Counted from the first letter of the stretch, positions 43,788 through 51,933 are shown. The stretch is DNA of 54,373 nucleotides from an uncultured Alphaproteobacteria bacterium (GCA_902826245.1 CADEEA010000015.1:1-54373); one strand, 5' to 3'. Notes: generated from the sequence alone by a model not told the origin. Program-made: numbers and translations.

Positions 43788-44210
43788 TCACCTCGGATAC
43801 AGCACCATCTGCGTGCAGCGGAACAGCGCGATAGTTTTGCCCGCGGTCTCGTTCTTCACCTCCGCGTCCCACACTTGCGTCGTGCGGCCGCCATGGACCA
43901 GGCGCGCTTCGGCGACGATCACGTCGCCCAGTTTGCCGGTGCCGAGGAAGTTCGTCTTCAGCTCCACCGTGGTGAACCCTGTCCCGCCCGCCGGCAACGA
44001 AATGAAGCAACCATAGCCGCACGCTGAGTCCGCCAGCGTCACCACGCTGCCGGCATGCATGAAGCCGTTCGGCGCCATGTGGCGCTCGGCGACAATGAAG
44101 CGCCCGCGCACGAAGCTCGGCCGCGCCTGCAGCCATTCGAGGTTCAGATGGTCGGGCAATTTGCCGGCCTGCCGCGCGGTCAACGGGCCGACATAGTCAA
44201 TTTCACTCAT
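43788..44210 (-). CDS. PaaI-family thioesterase
   Basis: Hotdog-fold thioesterase of 140 residues. The family pattern is APNGFMHAGSVVTLADSACGYG with the His and Asp of the active site, then FTTVELKTNFLGTGKLGDVIVAEA. It probably hydrolyses an aromatic or medium-chain acyl-CoA. Its start is divergent from the VIT1-type gene, with 83 bases between the two ATGs. Confidence 0.9.
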   Translation of the reverse strand: MSEIDYVGPLTARQAGKLPDHLNLEWLQARPSFVRGRFIVAERHMAPNGFMHAGSVVTLADSACGYGCFISLPAGGTGFTTVELKTNFLGTGKLGDVIVAEARLVHGGRTTQVWDAEVKNETAGKTIALFRCTQMVLYPR

Positions 44211-44293
44211 TGGGAACCTCTCCTTGCGGCGCTATCATGCGGACTTGTCCCGCGGAAATCGCCAGAAAAATCCCAGAATCGGAAGCTACGTCC

Positions 44294-44986
44294 ATGGTCC
44301 GTCACCTCGAACGCCACAATGTCTCCCGCATCGGCTGGCTGCGCGCGGCTGTGCTCGGCGCCAATGACGGGATTGTGTCGACGGCGAGCTTGATCGTCGG
44401 TGTCGCCGCGGCTGGCGCTTCGCGCGAGGCGGTTATGGTCGCCGGAATCGCTGGGCTGGTGGCGGGCGCGATGTCGATGGCGGCGGGAGAATATGTCTCG
44501 GTGAGTTCGCAAAGCGACACCGAACAGGCCGATCTCGCGCGTGAGCGGGGCGAGCTCGTATCGCAGCCGGAGTTCGAACTGGAGGAGTTGGCGCAAATTT
44601 ATAGCGCGCGCGGCGTCGAACCGGCGCTGGCGCGCCAGGTGGCCGAGCAGATGACAGCGAAGGACGCACTCGCCGCCCATGCGCGCGACGAACTGGGCAT
44701 CTCTGAGTTCACCCGCGCGCGGCCGATCCAGGCCGCCTTCACTTCGGCGCTTACCTTCGCGGCAGGGGCCGCGTTGCCGCTGCTGGTCGCCGCGCTTTTC
44801 CCGCTTGCGCAGATGAGCATCGCGGTTTGCGCAACCTCGCTCTTGTTTTTGGCAGGCCTTGGAGCGCTCGGTGCGGGCGCTGGCGGGGCGGGTATGGCGC
44901 GAGCGGCGGCTCGGGTCACGCTCTGGGGCGCTCTGGCAATGGCGTTGACCGCGGGCGTGGGCGCCTTGTTCGGCGTCGCCGCCTGA
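44294..44986 (+). CDS. VIT1/CCC1 family transporter
   Basis: Membrane protein of 230 residues of the vacuolar-iron-transporter family. The family segments are WLRAAVLGANDGIVSTASLIVG in helix 1 and MAAGEYVSVSSQSDTEQADL after helix 2. Members move Fe2+ or Mn2+ out of the cytosol. The cytoplasmic hydrophilic part between helices 2 and 3 carries the expected Glu-rich metal-binding stretch (ERGELVSQPEFELEE). ATG 44294 gives a normal start. Confidence 0.92.
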   Translation: MVRHLERHNVSRIGWLRAAVLGANDGIVSTASLIVGVAAAGASREAVMVAGIAGLVAGAMSMAAGEYVSVSSQSDTEQADLARERGELVSQPEFELEELAQIYSARGVEPALARQVAEQMTAKDALAAHARDELGISEFTRARPIQAAFTSALTFAAGAALPLLVAALFPLAQMSIAVCATSLLFLAGLGALGAGAGGAGMARAAARVTLWGALAMALTAGVGALFGVAA

Positions 44987-45042
44987 CCGCCCTTGCCGGA
45001 GCGGGGCGCCGGGCTAAGCTTGACGCGGAATCGCGAGGCAGA

Positions 45043-46662
45043 ATGGACGGCGAATTTCTCTCAGGATTGGATACGACGGCCGCAGAGGCGGCCCGCTACG
45101 TCAAGGCTGCGCGCGACGCGGTGCGCTCGCGAGTGACGGTTGAGGGCAAGATCGATCGCGCGCTTCTCGATCGTGAGCAGCACTTGGTGCATGGTTTGGC
45201 ATGGGTCGCGACCTATGCGGAGGCGCTGCGCGAAGTCGCGGCCTGGGCGGGGGCCCTGAGTGCAAAGGGTGCGTTTGGCGAAACCGAGCGCCTGCTCGTG
45301 CATCTGGTTGCTGCCGAGTACGCCTCTCAGCTCGCTGGCGGCGTGCCAATGACGCAGGTGGAGACGATCCGCCCCGCCGATTTTGCGGTCGCAGCGCCTG
45401 GGGTAACTCTTGGCATCACCCAAAGCGAGAAGACGCGTCTGGCGGAATTGCTGCGCGAGGCGCGCGGGCGTGCGACGTTTGAGAACACCGGCCTCGACGC
45501 GGACTTCGAATTGATCCGCGATCAGTTTCGGAAATTCGCTGAAGCCGAAGTGGTTCCCTACGCACATGGCTGGCATTTGCGCGACGAACTGATCCCGATT
45601 GAGATTATCGAGCACATGGGCGCGCTCGGCGTATTTGGGCTCACTATACCTGAGCAATATGGCGGCTCGGGGTTGGGCAAGACGGCCATGTGCGTTGTGT
45701 CGGAAGAATTGTCGCGCGGTTATATCGGCGTCGGTTCGCTCGGCACGCGCTCCGAGATCGCGGCTGAACTGATCATGAGCGGCGGCGCGCCGGAGCAGAA
45801 AGCGCATTGGTTGCCGAGAATCGCCAGCGGTGAAATTCTCCCGACAGCGGTGTTTACAGAACCGAACACCGGCTCTGATCTTGCGAGTATCCAGACGCGC
45901 GCTCAAAAGGTGCACGGCGATTATGTCGTCACGGGCAACAAGACGTGGATCACTCACGCTGCGCGCGCCGATCTAATGACGCTTTTGGTGCGCACCGATC
46001 CAAGCAGCGACGATCATCGCGGCCTTTCGATGTTGCTTGCCGAAAAACCGCGCGGAACGGCTAACGATTTCTTCCCTGCGCCTGGCATGTCCGGGGGCGA
46101 GATCGCGGTGCTCGGTTATCGTGGCATGAAGGAATACGAGATCGGCTTTGACGGCTTCCGCGTAGCGGGCGCCAATCTTCTCGGCGGCGAGGAAGGTCAG
46201 GGGTTCAAGCAATTGATGGCGACGTTCGAGAGCGCACGCATTCAGACCGCCGCTCGCGCCGTCGGCGTCGCCCAATGCGCACTCGAATTGGGTTTGAGCT
46301 ATGCGCTGGAGCGCAAGCAATTCGGCCAGGAAATTTTCGCGTTTCCACGAGTCTCCAACAAGCTCGCCATGATGGCCGCTGAAATCATGGCGGCCCGGCA
46401 AATCACCTATTTCGCTGCGCGCCGCAAGGACTCAGGCAAACGCTGCGATCTGGAAGCGGGCATGGCCAAACTCTTGGCCGCGCGCGTCGCCTGGGCGGCG
46501 GCGGACAACGCGCTTCAAATCCATGGCGGCAACGGCTTTGCGCTCGAATATCCGATTAGCCGCGTGCTCTGCGACGCGCGCATCTTGAACATCTTTGAGG
46601 GCGCTGGCGAAATCCAGGCGCAGGTGATCGGGCGCAGACTTCTCGAGGAGGGGCGAAATTAA
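45043..46662 (+). CDS. mcd: (2S)-methylsuccinyl-CoA dehydrogenase
   Basis: Acyl-CoA dehydrogenase of 539 residues. Its N-terminal extension of about 150 residues before the usual ACAD domain is typical of Mcd, which oxidises (2S)-methylsuccinyl-CoA to mesaconyl-CoA in the ethylmalonyl-CoA pathway. Several segments match my memory of Mcd nearly word for word: SEELSRGYIGVGSLGTRSEI, TEPNTGSDLAS, GMSGGEIAVLGYRGMKEYE, QIHGGNGFALEYPISRVLCD. The catalytic Glu is in FEGAGEIQ. GAGG is seven bases before ATG 45043. Other pathway genes are not in this window. Confidence 0.92.
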   Translation: MDGEFLSGLDTTAAEAARYVKAARDAVRSRVTVEGKIDRALLDREQHLVHGLAWVATYAEALREVAAWAGALSAKGAFGETERLLVHLVAAEYASQLAGGVPMTQVETIRPADFAVAAPGVTLGITQSEKTRLAELLREARGRATFENTGLDADFELIRDQFRKFAEAEVVPYAHGWHLRDELIPIEIIEHMGALGVFGLTIPEQYGGSGLGKTAMCVVSEELSRGYIGVGSLGTRSEIAAELIMSGGAPEQKAHWLPRIASGEILPTAVFTEPNTGSDLASIQTRAQKVHGDYVVTGNKTWITHAARADLMTLLVRTDPSSDDHRGLSMLLAEKPRGTANDFFPAPGMSGGEIAVLGYRGMKEYEIGFDGFRVAGANLLGGEEGQGFKQLMATFESARIQTAARAVGVAQCALELGLSYALERKQFGQEIFAFPRVSNKLAMMAAEIMAARQITYFAARRKDSGKRCDLEAGMAKLLAARVAWAAADNALQIHGGNGFALEYPISRVLCDARILNIFEGAGEIQAQVIGRRLLEEGRN

Positions 46663-46964
46663 TGGCGGCGGCATTGCAGGTGCGAGAGAAGTGGCGGGCG
46701 CTGTTTGGGGCGTTGTTTTGTATGATGGTGCTCGCGTCATGCGGCGAGGCCCCGCCCCATGAATACCCCGCCGAAGCGCGGACACACTTTGAGTCTACCT
46801 GTCCGCCCGCCAGCGCGGCTTGCGCCTGCACCTGGGACAAGATCACTCGTACGCTAACCTATGAGGAATACGAAGCCGCACTCACCCGCATGCGCGAGCG
46901 TGGGAATATGGATACCCGCATCACCCGCGCGCGCACGCAATGTTTGGAGAAGCACCCGAGCTGA
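46662..46964 (+). CDS. small lipoprotein, uncharacterised
   Basis: Protein of 100 residues with a hydrophobic N-terminus and a lipobox-like LASC (Cys about residue 27). The mature part has further cysteines (TCPP, ACACTW, QCLE), giving up to five, and is otherwise charged and helical (EEYEAALTRMRERG). The ATG shares the last base of the mcd stop (TAATG), so it is translated with mcd. Function and family are unknown. Confidence 0.65.
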   Translation: MAAALQVREKWRALFGALFCMMVLASCGEAPPHEYPAEARTHFESTCPPASAACACTWDKITRTLTYEEYEAALTRMRERGNMDTRITRARTQCLEKHPS

Positions 46965-46987
46965 GGGCAGTCCCGCCGGCGTCGCGC

Positions 46988-47041
46988 TTCGACGGGCTCA
47001 GCGTGACGCCATTCTGCGTCAGCCTGAGCCTGTCGAAGGCC
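46988..47041. repeat. dispersed palindromic repeat, family B, copy 4
   Basis: TTCGACGGGCTCAGCGTGAC pairs with GTCAGCCTGAGCCTGTCGAA. The sequence CGCCATTCTGCGTCAGCCTG is shared with the copy at 23688-23741. It lies between the convergent lipoprotein and recR genes. Confidence 0.88.
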
Positions 47042-47093
47042 GCGCCAAAGGCGAAGTCAACGACATCGTGCGCCCGGTGAAACGCAAAGCGCT

Positions 47094-47702
47094 TCACCCC
47101 GGCCGCCGGCTCTGCAGCGCCGCAAACAGGGTGCCGTCGTCCAAAAGATCAAGCTCGCCGCCGACCGGCACGCCATGGGAAAGCCGGCTGATCGTGATGC
47201 CGAGCGAGGCGAGAAGCTCAGCCAGATAATGCGCTGTGGTTTGGCCGTCGACGGTGGCCGCGAGCGCGAGGATGGCTTCGCGGACGCCCGGTGCGGACGC
47301 GCGCTCCAGGAGTTTCGGTATGCGCAGATCTTCAGGCCGCACGCCGTCGAGCGCTGACAGCACCCCGCCCAGTACATGATAACGGCCCTTGAAGGCGCCC
47401 GCGCGCTCCAGCGCCCACACATCGCCGACCTCGGCGACCACGCAAATCAATCCGTCGTCGCGATCCGGCGCCGAACAAAGCGCGCAGTGGTCTTGCGTAT
47501 CGAGCGCGCCGCAATTGGAGCAGGGGCGCACTTTTTCCGCCGCCTCTGCGAGCGCCGCCGCAAGCGGGATCATCAACGCGTCTTTCTTCTTGAGTAATTG
47601 TAGCGCCGCCCGTCGCGCCGAACGCGGCCCAAGCCCCGGCACTTTGGCCAGGAGCGCGATCAGCGCCTCAATCTCAGGGGCTGCGGTGGCGGAGCGTTTC
47701 AA
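47094..47702 (-). CDS. recR: recombination protein RecR
   Basis: Recombinational repair protein of 202 residues that works with RecF and RecO. It has the N-terminal helix-hairpin-helix region ([15 protein letters not shown]), the four-Cys zinc motif [16 protein letters not shown] and the Toprim part [14 protein letters not shown]. No ATG or GTG precedes the conserved part, so the start is probably TTG 47702, without a clear ribosome-binding site. A palindromic repeat (47745-47850) immediately upstream may have displaced the original leader. Confidence 0.93.
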   Translation of the reverse strand: MKRSATAAPEIEALIALLAKVPGLGPRSARRAALQLLKKKDALMIPLAAALAEAAEKVRPCSNCGALDTQDHCALCSAPDRDDGLICVVAEVGDVWALERAGAFKGRYHVLGGVLSALDGVRPEDLRIPKLLERASAPGVREAILALAATVDGQTTAHYLAELLASLGITISRLSHGVPVGGELDLLDDGTLFAALQSRRPG

Positions 47703-47744
47703 GATGCTGACGCCAGCCGGAAGTGCTTGCCCAGCCGAAATGTT

Positions 47745-47850
47745 CCGTCATTCCGGGGCTCGCGAAGCGAGAACCCGGAACCCAGGGGATCGAAGGGCCT
47801 GGTGTTTGCCCCTGGATTCCGGATCGCGCTCCGCGCGTCCGGAATGACGG
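47745..47850. repeat. dispersed palindromic repeat, family C, copy
   Basis: The outer arms CCGTCATTCCGGGG (47745-47758) and TCCGGAATGACGG (47838-47850) are complementary. Inner hairpins (CTCGCGAAGCGAG, CGCGCTCCGCGCG) give a branched fold like the element at 16103-16212. It separates ybaB from recR in what would otherwise be the classical dnaX-ybaB-recR operon. Confidence 0.85.
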
Positions 47851-47890
47851 AAGAAAGAGAATCGCAGAGGGATGACATGCTTCCCACGTC

Positions 47891-48214
47891 TCAAAACGGC
47901 ATCTTAAAGCCTGGCAGCATCCCCAAGCCGCCGCTCAACCCCTTCATCTCTTCGTTCTGCGCCTCCTCCAATTTCCGCCGCGCATCGTCGTGGGCGGCCT
48001 TAATCAGGTCCTCGAGAATTTCGCGTTCGTCGGCGACCAGTAACGAAGGGTCGAGGCTCAAGCCCAGCAGCGCGCTCTTCCCGTTGAGCCGCAGCTTCAC
48101 CATGCCTCCGCCTGCGGTGCCTTCCACCTCCATGGCCTCGAGCTTCTTTTGTGCATCGTTGAGCTTGGCCTGCATTTGCTGGGCCTGGCGCATCAGCTGG
48201 GAGATGTCCTTCAT
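47891..48214 (-). CDS. ybaB: YbaB/EbfC family nucleoid-associated protein
   Basis: DNA-binding dimeric protein of 107 residues. The typical segments are MRQAQQMQAKLNDAQKKLEA at the start and GGGMVKLRLNGKSALLGLSL in the middle. It follows dnaX with a four-base ATGA overlap. This dnaX-ybaB-recR order is conserved in bacteria. Confidence 0.95.
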   Translation of the reverse strand: MKDISQLMRQAQQMQAKLNDAQKKLEAMEVEGTAGGGMVKLRLNGKSALLGLSLDPSLLVADEREILEDLIKAAHDDARRKLEEAQNEEMKGLSGGLGMLPGFKMPF

Positions 48215-49947
48215 CGGTCGGCTTCCTTCTTGCGTTCGCCTGTCGCAACGGGCTTAGCTTGGCTCTGTTTCATCGGCACCACAGCGCCGCCGCCTTCAGA
48301 GGCTGGCTCGCGCACGGCGGCGATTTCGGCGCCCGGGAAAAGCTTCAGCGCTTCAGCGACGAATGGCTGGCGCTTCAATTCTTCGAGCGCGCGCGCTTCC
48401 TCGCGCTTGCGGCGTTCTGCGAGGCTCTCGACTGGCGCGCTTGCTTCTTCGCTGGAGCGAATGCGCCACTCGAACGGCGTCCGCTCCTCCAGAAACGCCT
48501 TCAGCCGTCGCACCAGGTCGCGTGGTTGCTCGGCATTGGCGACGAACACGATCTCGCCATGGGGTGAAAAATGCACGACCTTCATGCGGTCGAGCGCAAT
48601 CTCCAGTTCGATGTCGCGCTCCTCGGCGACTGCGGCCGTGATTGCTTCGAAGGAAGGGAAGGTGGGCGCCGCCCCTTGGAGCGCCGGCGTCTCGCCGGCG
48701 TTAGCGCGAACGCCAGGGGGGTGCGTACTTCCGCTGGCGGGGATTCCGGTGGTCCAAGCAGCGCCGTCCCGTAACAGCCGGGCAGCATCCTCCGGCGGCG
48801 GCAGTTTCTGTGCCGCGCAGAGGCGCACCAGCGCCATTTCCAGCGCTGCGATCGGATCGGGGGCCTTGCCGGCTTCCTCAAGCGCCTTCAGCAGCATCTG
48901 CCACAGTCGCGAAAGCTGCGCTGGCGAGAGCTTTTCCGCCAGAGCGCGCACGCGCGCGGTCCAATCGGCGCCGCCGAGGATGCGCGCTTCAGCGCCAAGC
49001 GCCTGCGCGCGCGCGGCTTCATGGCCGACGTCCAAGAGGTCGCGCAGGATGAGCGAGGGGTCAGCGCCGGAATCGTATTGGTTGCGCGCCTCAAGGATCG
49101 CGGTTTTCGCATCGCCCTTGGCGATGGCGTCGAACAGGTCGAGCACGCGGCCGCGATCGGCGAGGCCGAGCATGTCGCGAATGTCAGCGGCGCTGACGCT
49201 TCCGCCCGGCTTCTGCACCAGCGCTTGATCCAGCAGCGAAAGCCCGTCGCGTGCTGAGCCCTCTGCCGCGCGTGCGATCAGCGCGATGCCGTCGGCGTCG
49301 ACCTTTACGCCTTCTTTGGCGCAGATCGCGCTCAAGTGCGCGGCCAGCATTTCACTGTCGATGCGTTTCAGATCGAAGCGTTGGCAGCGCGAGAGCACCG
49401 TCACCGGCACCTTGCGGATTTCGGTGGTGGCGAAAATGAACTTCACATGCGGCGGGGGCTCTTCCAGAGTTTTCAGCAGGCCGTTGAAAGCCTGCGTCGA
49501 GAGCATGTGCACTTCGTCGATGATGTAGAGCTTGTAGCGCGCCATCACTGGGGCGTAGCGCACCGAGTCGAGGATTTCGCGAATGTCGCCGATGCCCGTG
49601 CGGGAAGCGGCGTCCATCTCGAACACATCGGGGTGGCGGCTCTCCATGATCGCCTGGCAATGCTCGCCGGGGGGATCGAGATTGATGGTCGGCGCGTTGA
49701 TCTCGCCGCGCTGATAATTGAGCGCACGCGCGAGCAGGCGTGCGGTGGTGGTTTTGCCGACCCCACGCACCCCGGTGAGCATGGTGGCGTGGGCGATGCG
49801 GTTCAACGCAAACGAATTGGCGATGGTGCGCACCATCGCTTCCTGACCGATCAGATCGGCGAAGGTGCGTGGCCGATACTTGCGCGCCAGCACAAGATAT
49901 CCCCCGCCGGGGGCGGGCTCGCCGAACAGGTTGGTTCCTTCAGTCAA
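48211..49947 (-). CDS. dnaX: DNA polymerase III subunits gamma/tau
   Basis: Clamp-loader subunit of 578 residues. YLVLARKYRPRTFADLIGQE opens the AAA+ domain, Walker A GVRGVGKT is at 59-66 and YIIDEVHMLS is the Walker B region. Only one of the zinc-module cysteines is kept (EHCQAIMESRHPDVFEM). No ATG precedes the conserved part; TTG 49947 is the best start, one base after the stop of a tiny membrane gene. An in-frame palindromic repeat (48674-48758) encodes part of the linker between the clamp-loader core and the C-terminal domain. Confidence 0.93.
   Translation of the reverse strand: MTEGTNLFGEPAPGGGYLVLARKYRPRTFADLIGQEAMVRTIANSFALNRIAHATMLTGVRGVGKTTTARLLARALNYQRGEINAPTINLDPPGEHCQAIMESRHPDVFEMDAASRTGIGDIREILDSVRYAPVMARYKLYIIDEVHMLSTQAFNGLLKTLEEPPPHVKFIFATTEIRKVPVTVLSRCQRFDLKRIDSEMLAAHLSAICAKEGVKVDADGIALIARAAEGSARDGLSLLDQALVQKPGGSVSAADIRDMLGLADRGRVLDLFDAIAKGDAKTAILEARNQYDSGADPSLILRDLLDVGHEAARAQALGAEARILGGADWTARVRALAEKLSPAQLSRLWQMLLKALEEAGKAPDPIAALEMALVRLCAAQKLPPPEDAARLLRDGAAWTTGIPASGSTHPPGVRANAGETPALQGAAPTFPSFEAITAAVAEERDIELEIALDRMKVVHFSPHGEIVFVANAEQPRDLVRRLKAFLEERTPFEWRIRSSEEASAPVESLAERRKREEARALEELKRQPFVAEALKLFPGAEIAAVREPASEGGGAVVPMKQSQAKPVATGERKKEADR
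48674..48758. repeat. palindromic repeat, family A, inside dnaX
   Basis: CCTTGGAGCGCCGGCGTCTC (left) and CCGGTGGTCCAAG (right) correspond to the arms of the intergenic copies at 1139 and 5281. Here the unit is in frame within dnaX. It encodes about 28 residues, including WTTGIPASGSTHPPGVR and NAGETPALQGA, with no stop. The arms are more diverged than in the intergenic copies. Confidence 0.75.
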
Positions 49948-49948
49948 G

Positions 49949-50086
49949 CTATTCTGCCGCGTGCAAATTGCGCGCGCGCCGCGCCGCGGCGCGATCGGCG
50001 AGCCAATCTTGCGCGAAGGCGCCCGCGACAATTGCGGATGTGCCGACAATGATCAGGGCGAACGTGATCCAGGGTTCTTCCAGCAT
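49949..50086 (-). CDS. tiny membrane protein, cluster A gene 3
   Basis: 45 codons from ATG 50086 with GGAGG five bases upstream. It starts MLEEPWITFALIIVGTSAIV, forming one transmembrane helix, and ends with a basic tail (ADRAAARRARNLHAAE). The TAG stop is one base before the dnaX TTG, so dnaX is probably translated by coupling. The corresponding gene of cluster B (51934-52047) also has an acidic start, one helix and a basic end. Short length makes this a prediction, but the ribosome-binding site and paralogue support it. Confidence 0.62.
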   Translation of the reverse strand: MLEEPWITFALIIVGTSAIVAGAFAQDWLADRAAARRARNLHAAE

Positions 50087-50098
50087 GGGGCCTCCGAA

Positions 50099-50257
50099 CT
50101 ACATATAGCGTAGAATCCACCGCGCGGCGAGATGAAGGGCAAGTCCCATAGCCACCAAGCCGGCGCGAGTGGGAAAGGTCAAATCGCTGTCGGGAATGCT
50201 AGTGATGAGGGGGCCGACGAAGCCGGTGATCGTACACGCGATCGCCAAGGCGTTCAC
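50099..50257 (-). CDS. tiny two-helix membrane protein, cluster A gene 2
   Basis: 52 residues from GTG 50257, which overlaps the TGA of the preceding tiny gene (GTGA). The sequence has two hydrophobic helices: NALAIACTITGFVGPLIT and GLVAMGLALHLAARWILRYM. It aligns with the cluster B reading frame at 52047-52268 (VNAIAVAAAIGGVLGP and GLGLHLVARLILR), with shared VNAxAxAxxIxG, GP, and GLxLHLxAR-ILR. A longer version of the frame (120 codons to 50461) exists but its N-terminal part overlaps the other tiny gene and the kinase promoter. Confidence 0.6.
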   Translation of the reverse strand: MNALAIACTITGFVGPLITSIPDSDLTFPTRAGLVAMGLALHLAARWILRYM

Positions 50258-50340
50258 CAGTTGGTCTGCTCCTTTCGCACCTCTGGCGCCTCTGGCGGCG
50301 GCCAGAAGCGCTTCAGCGGCGGGGTGGGCGATTCGCTCAT
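50254..50340 (-). CDS. tiny soluble peptide gene, cluster A gene 1
   Basis: 28 codons from ATG 50340: a Pro-rich, hydrophilic peptide (MSESPTPPLKRFWPPPEAPE, then VRKEQTNW). Its TGA overlaps the GTG of the next gene. An AAGGAG in its last third could be the ribosome-binding site for that gene. It could be a leader peptide that sets up coupled translation, or the true N-terminus of gene 2 before a frameshift. Confidence 0.45.
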   Translation of the reverse strand: MSESPTPPLKRFWPPPEAPEVRKEQTNW

Positions 50341-50386
50341 TGGGCCATATTAGGACTTTAGACACCGACGCGAGCGAAGCGGCTTT

Positions 50387-50405
50387 CCCTAAAGTTAGGG
50401 TTTTT
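50387..50405. terminator. 14-bp palindrome with T-run between divergent genes
   Basis: CCCTAA-ag-TTAGGG (50387-50400) is followed on the plus strand by TTTTT. It has terminator shape, but it lies between the divergent starts of cluster A and the histidine kinase. It might instead be an operator or an attenuator in the kinase leader. Confidence 0.4.
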
Positions 50406-50459
50406 CTGGCAAAGTTCCATACGAGGCGCGCCCGAACGCCCTCCAAGGACACGCTTTTC

Positions 50460-51890
50460 ATGCCCGGGCAGGATTACCAACGCCGTCGAACTGCGCTGGC
50501 CATCCGGCGCTATCACGAAGTTTCGTATGTCGGTCACGGCAAGACCCGGTACGTCTCGATCGCCTTCGTTCCATTTGGAATAGGGGCGTTGGTTCCTGGG
50601 ATCTGGTGGGCGCTGAGCGCAGCGGTGTTGCTGGCTCTGGGCTGCCTCATGGACCGCCGCGCCGAGCTCTGGGTTACCCGCCAGCTGGCCACGCTCGATA
50701 CGCTTACCGCCAGTGAAGCCGAGCGCCTGATGAAGCAGATCGTGCGTCGGTCGGGCTTGATTGTGGCCGTCTATGCGCTGCCTAACATCCTTCTGGCGTT
50801 CGCGCCTGCACCGGGTCCCCTGATCGGGCTGACCTTCTGCATGACTTCGGCAGTGCTAATCGCCACCCAGCACGGGCTGACGCGCAACATGGTGTTGTAC
50901 ACTTTCCCGGTAATGGCGCTGGCCATGCTGCTCAACGGCGCAGCCTTGGCCCCAGCGGGAGGGGCGCTGGGCATTGTGCTGCTGGGCCTCGTCGCTATCG
51001 TCAGCATTATCGTCAATACTCAGGCCGGGGCCGAGGCGTTCGACGAACTGATCCGAGCGCGCCTGGCGGCGGAGGATGCGGCCGACACGCTCGAGCGCCG
51101 GGTCGAAGAACGCACCGCCGAATTGGCCGAGGCCACGCGTGTGGCGGAATCCGCGAACAAGGCGAAATCCTCGTTCCTGGCCAAAATGAGCCATGAATTG
51201 CGCACGCCGCTTAACGCCGTGATCGGCTACTCGGAAATCATCAGCGAAGACATTGCTGCCGGTGAAGCCGAGGATTGCTCACGCCATGCCGGAAAAATCC
51301 GCGCCTCCGCCCTCCACCTTTTGGCGCTGATTTCCGACATCTTAGACATCTCCAAGGTCGAAGCGGACAGGCTCATTATCACGCCAACCGATGTCGATGT
51401 TGGCGCGCTTGCGCGCGAAGCGTTAGAAACCGTGGCCCCACAAGCCGCAGCCAACCGAACCGCCGTGGACCTCATCGTCGAGCCAGGGGCCGCAGCGATG
51501 CACGCCGATCCGCTGCGGGTGCGCCAATGCCTGATGAACCTGCTGTCGAACGCCGCCAAATTCACCAGCGACGGGCGCATTGTGCTGCATGTTCGCCGTA
51601 GCGATTTCGATGGCGTTGAGGCGATCGCCTTTGCCGTGCGCGACACAGGCGTCGGCATCAGCGCCGAGAATCTCGCGCGGCTGTTCCAGCCTTTCGTCCA
51701 AGCAGATGCTTCGACAACGCGCCTCTTTGGCGGCGCGGGGCTCGGGCTGGCCATCACCCGGCAATTGGCGCGGCTGATGGGTGGAGACGTTCATGCCGAG
51801 AGCGAACTCGGGCGCGGCTCTGCGTTCACACTGATTGTGCCAGTGGCGCCGTGCGCAGAAGCGTCATGCGAGAGCCGGCAAGCGGCGTAG
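50460..51890 (+). CDS. membrane sensor histidine kinase
   Basis: Protein of 476 residues. About six N-terminal hydrophobic segments (residues 30-195) form a membrane sensor without large periplasmic loop. A coiled-coil linker (ERRVEERTAELAEATRVAES) leads to the phospho-acceptor SHELRTPLN (His about 245). Kinase boxes follow: NLLSNAAKF (about 360), DTGVGIS (395) and GGAGLGLAI (424). No receiver domain or response-regulator gene is near. It is flanked on both sides by the paralogous tiny membrane gene clusters, which run the other way. Confidence 0.93.
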   Translation: MPGQDYQRRRTALAIRRYHEVSYVGHGKTRYVSIAFVPFGIGALVPGIWWALSAAVLLALGCLMDRRAELWVTRQLATLDTLTASEAERLMKQIVRRSGLIVAVYALPNILLAFAPAPGPLIGLTFCMTSAVLIATQHGLTRNMVLYTFPVMALAMLLNGAALAPAGGALGIVLLGLVAIVSIIVNTQAGAEAFDELIRARLAAEDAADTLERRVEERTAELAEATRVAESANKAKSSFLAKMSHELRTPLNAVIGYSEIISEDIAAGEAEDCSRHAGKIRASALHLLALISDILDISKVEADRLIITPTDVDVGALAREALETVAPQAAANRTAVDLIVEPGAAAMHADPLRVRQCLMNLLSNAAKFTSDGRIVLHVRRSDFDGVEAIAFAVRDTGVGISAENLARLFQPFVQADASTTRLFGGAGLGLAITRQLARLMGGDVHAESELGRGSAFTLIVPVAPCAEASCESRQAA

Positions 51891-51933
51891 GCCGAAGCGC
51901 TCATGGGGCGGTCGCGCGCCCAACTCGATTTTC

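Noticed and set aside
45061..45957. 298-codon antisense frame in mcd
   Set aside because: Antisense to the strongly conserved Mcd sequence, without family features.
50099..50461. A single 120-residue gene on the minus strand
   Set aside because: The N-terminal half covers the kinase promoter and the 28-codon frame and has an Ala/Arg-rich shadow composition. Homology with cluster B begins only at VNALAIA, which fits the GTG start at 50257.
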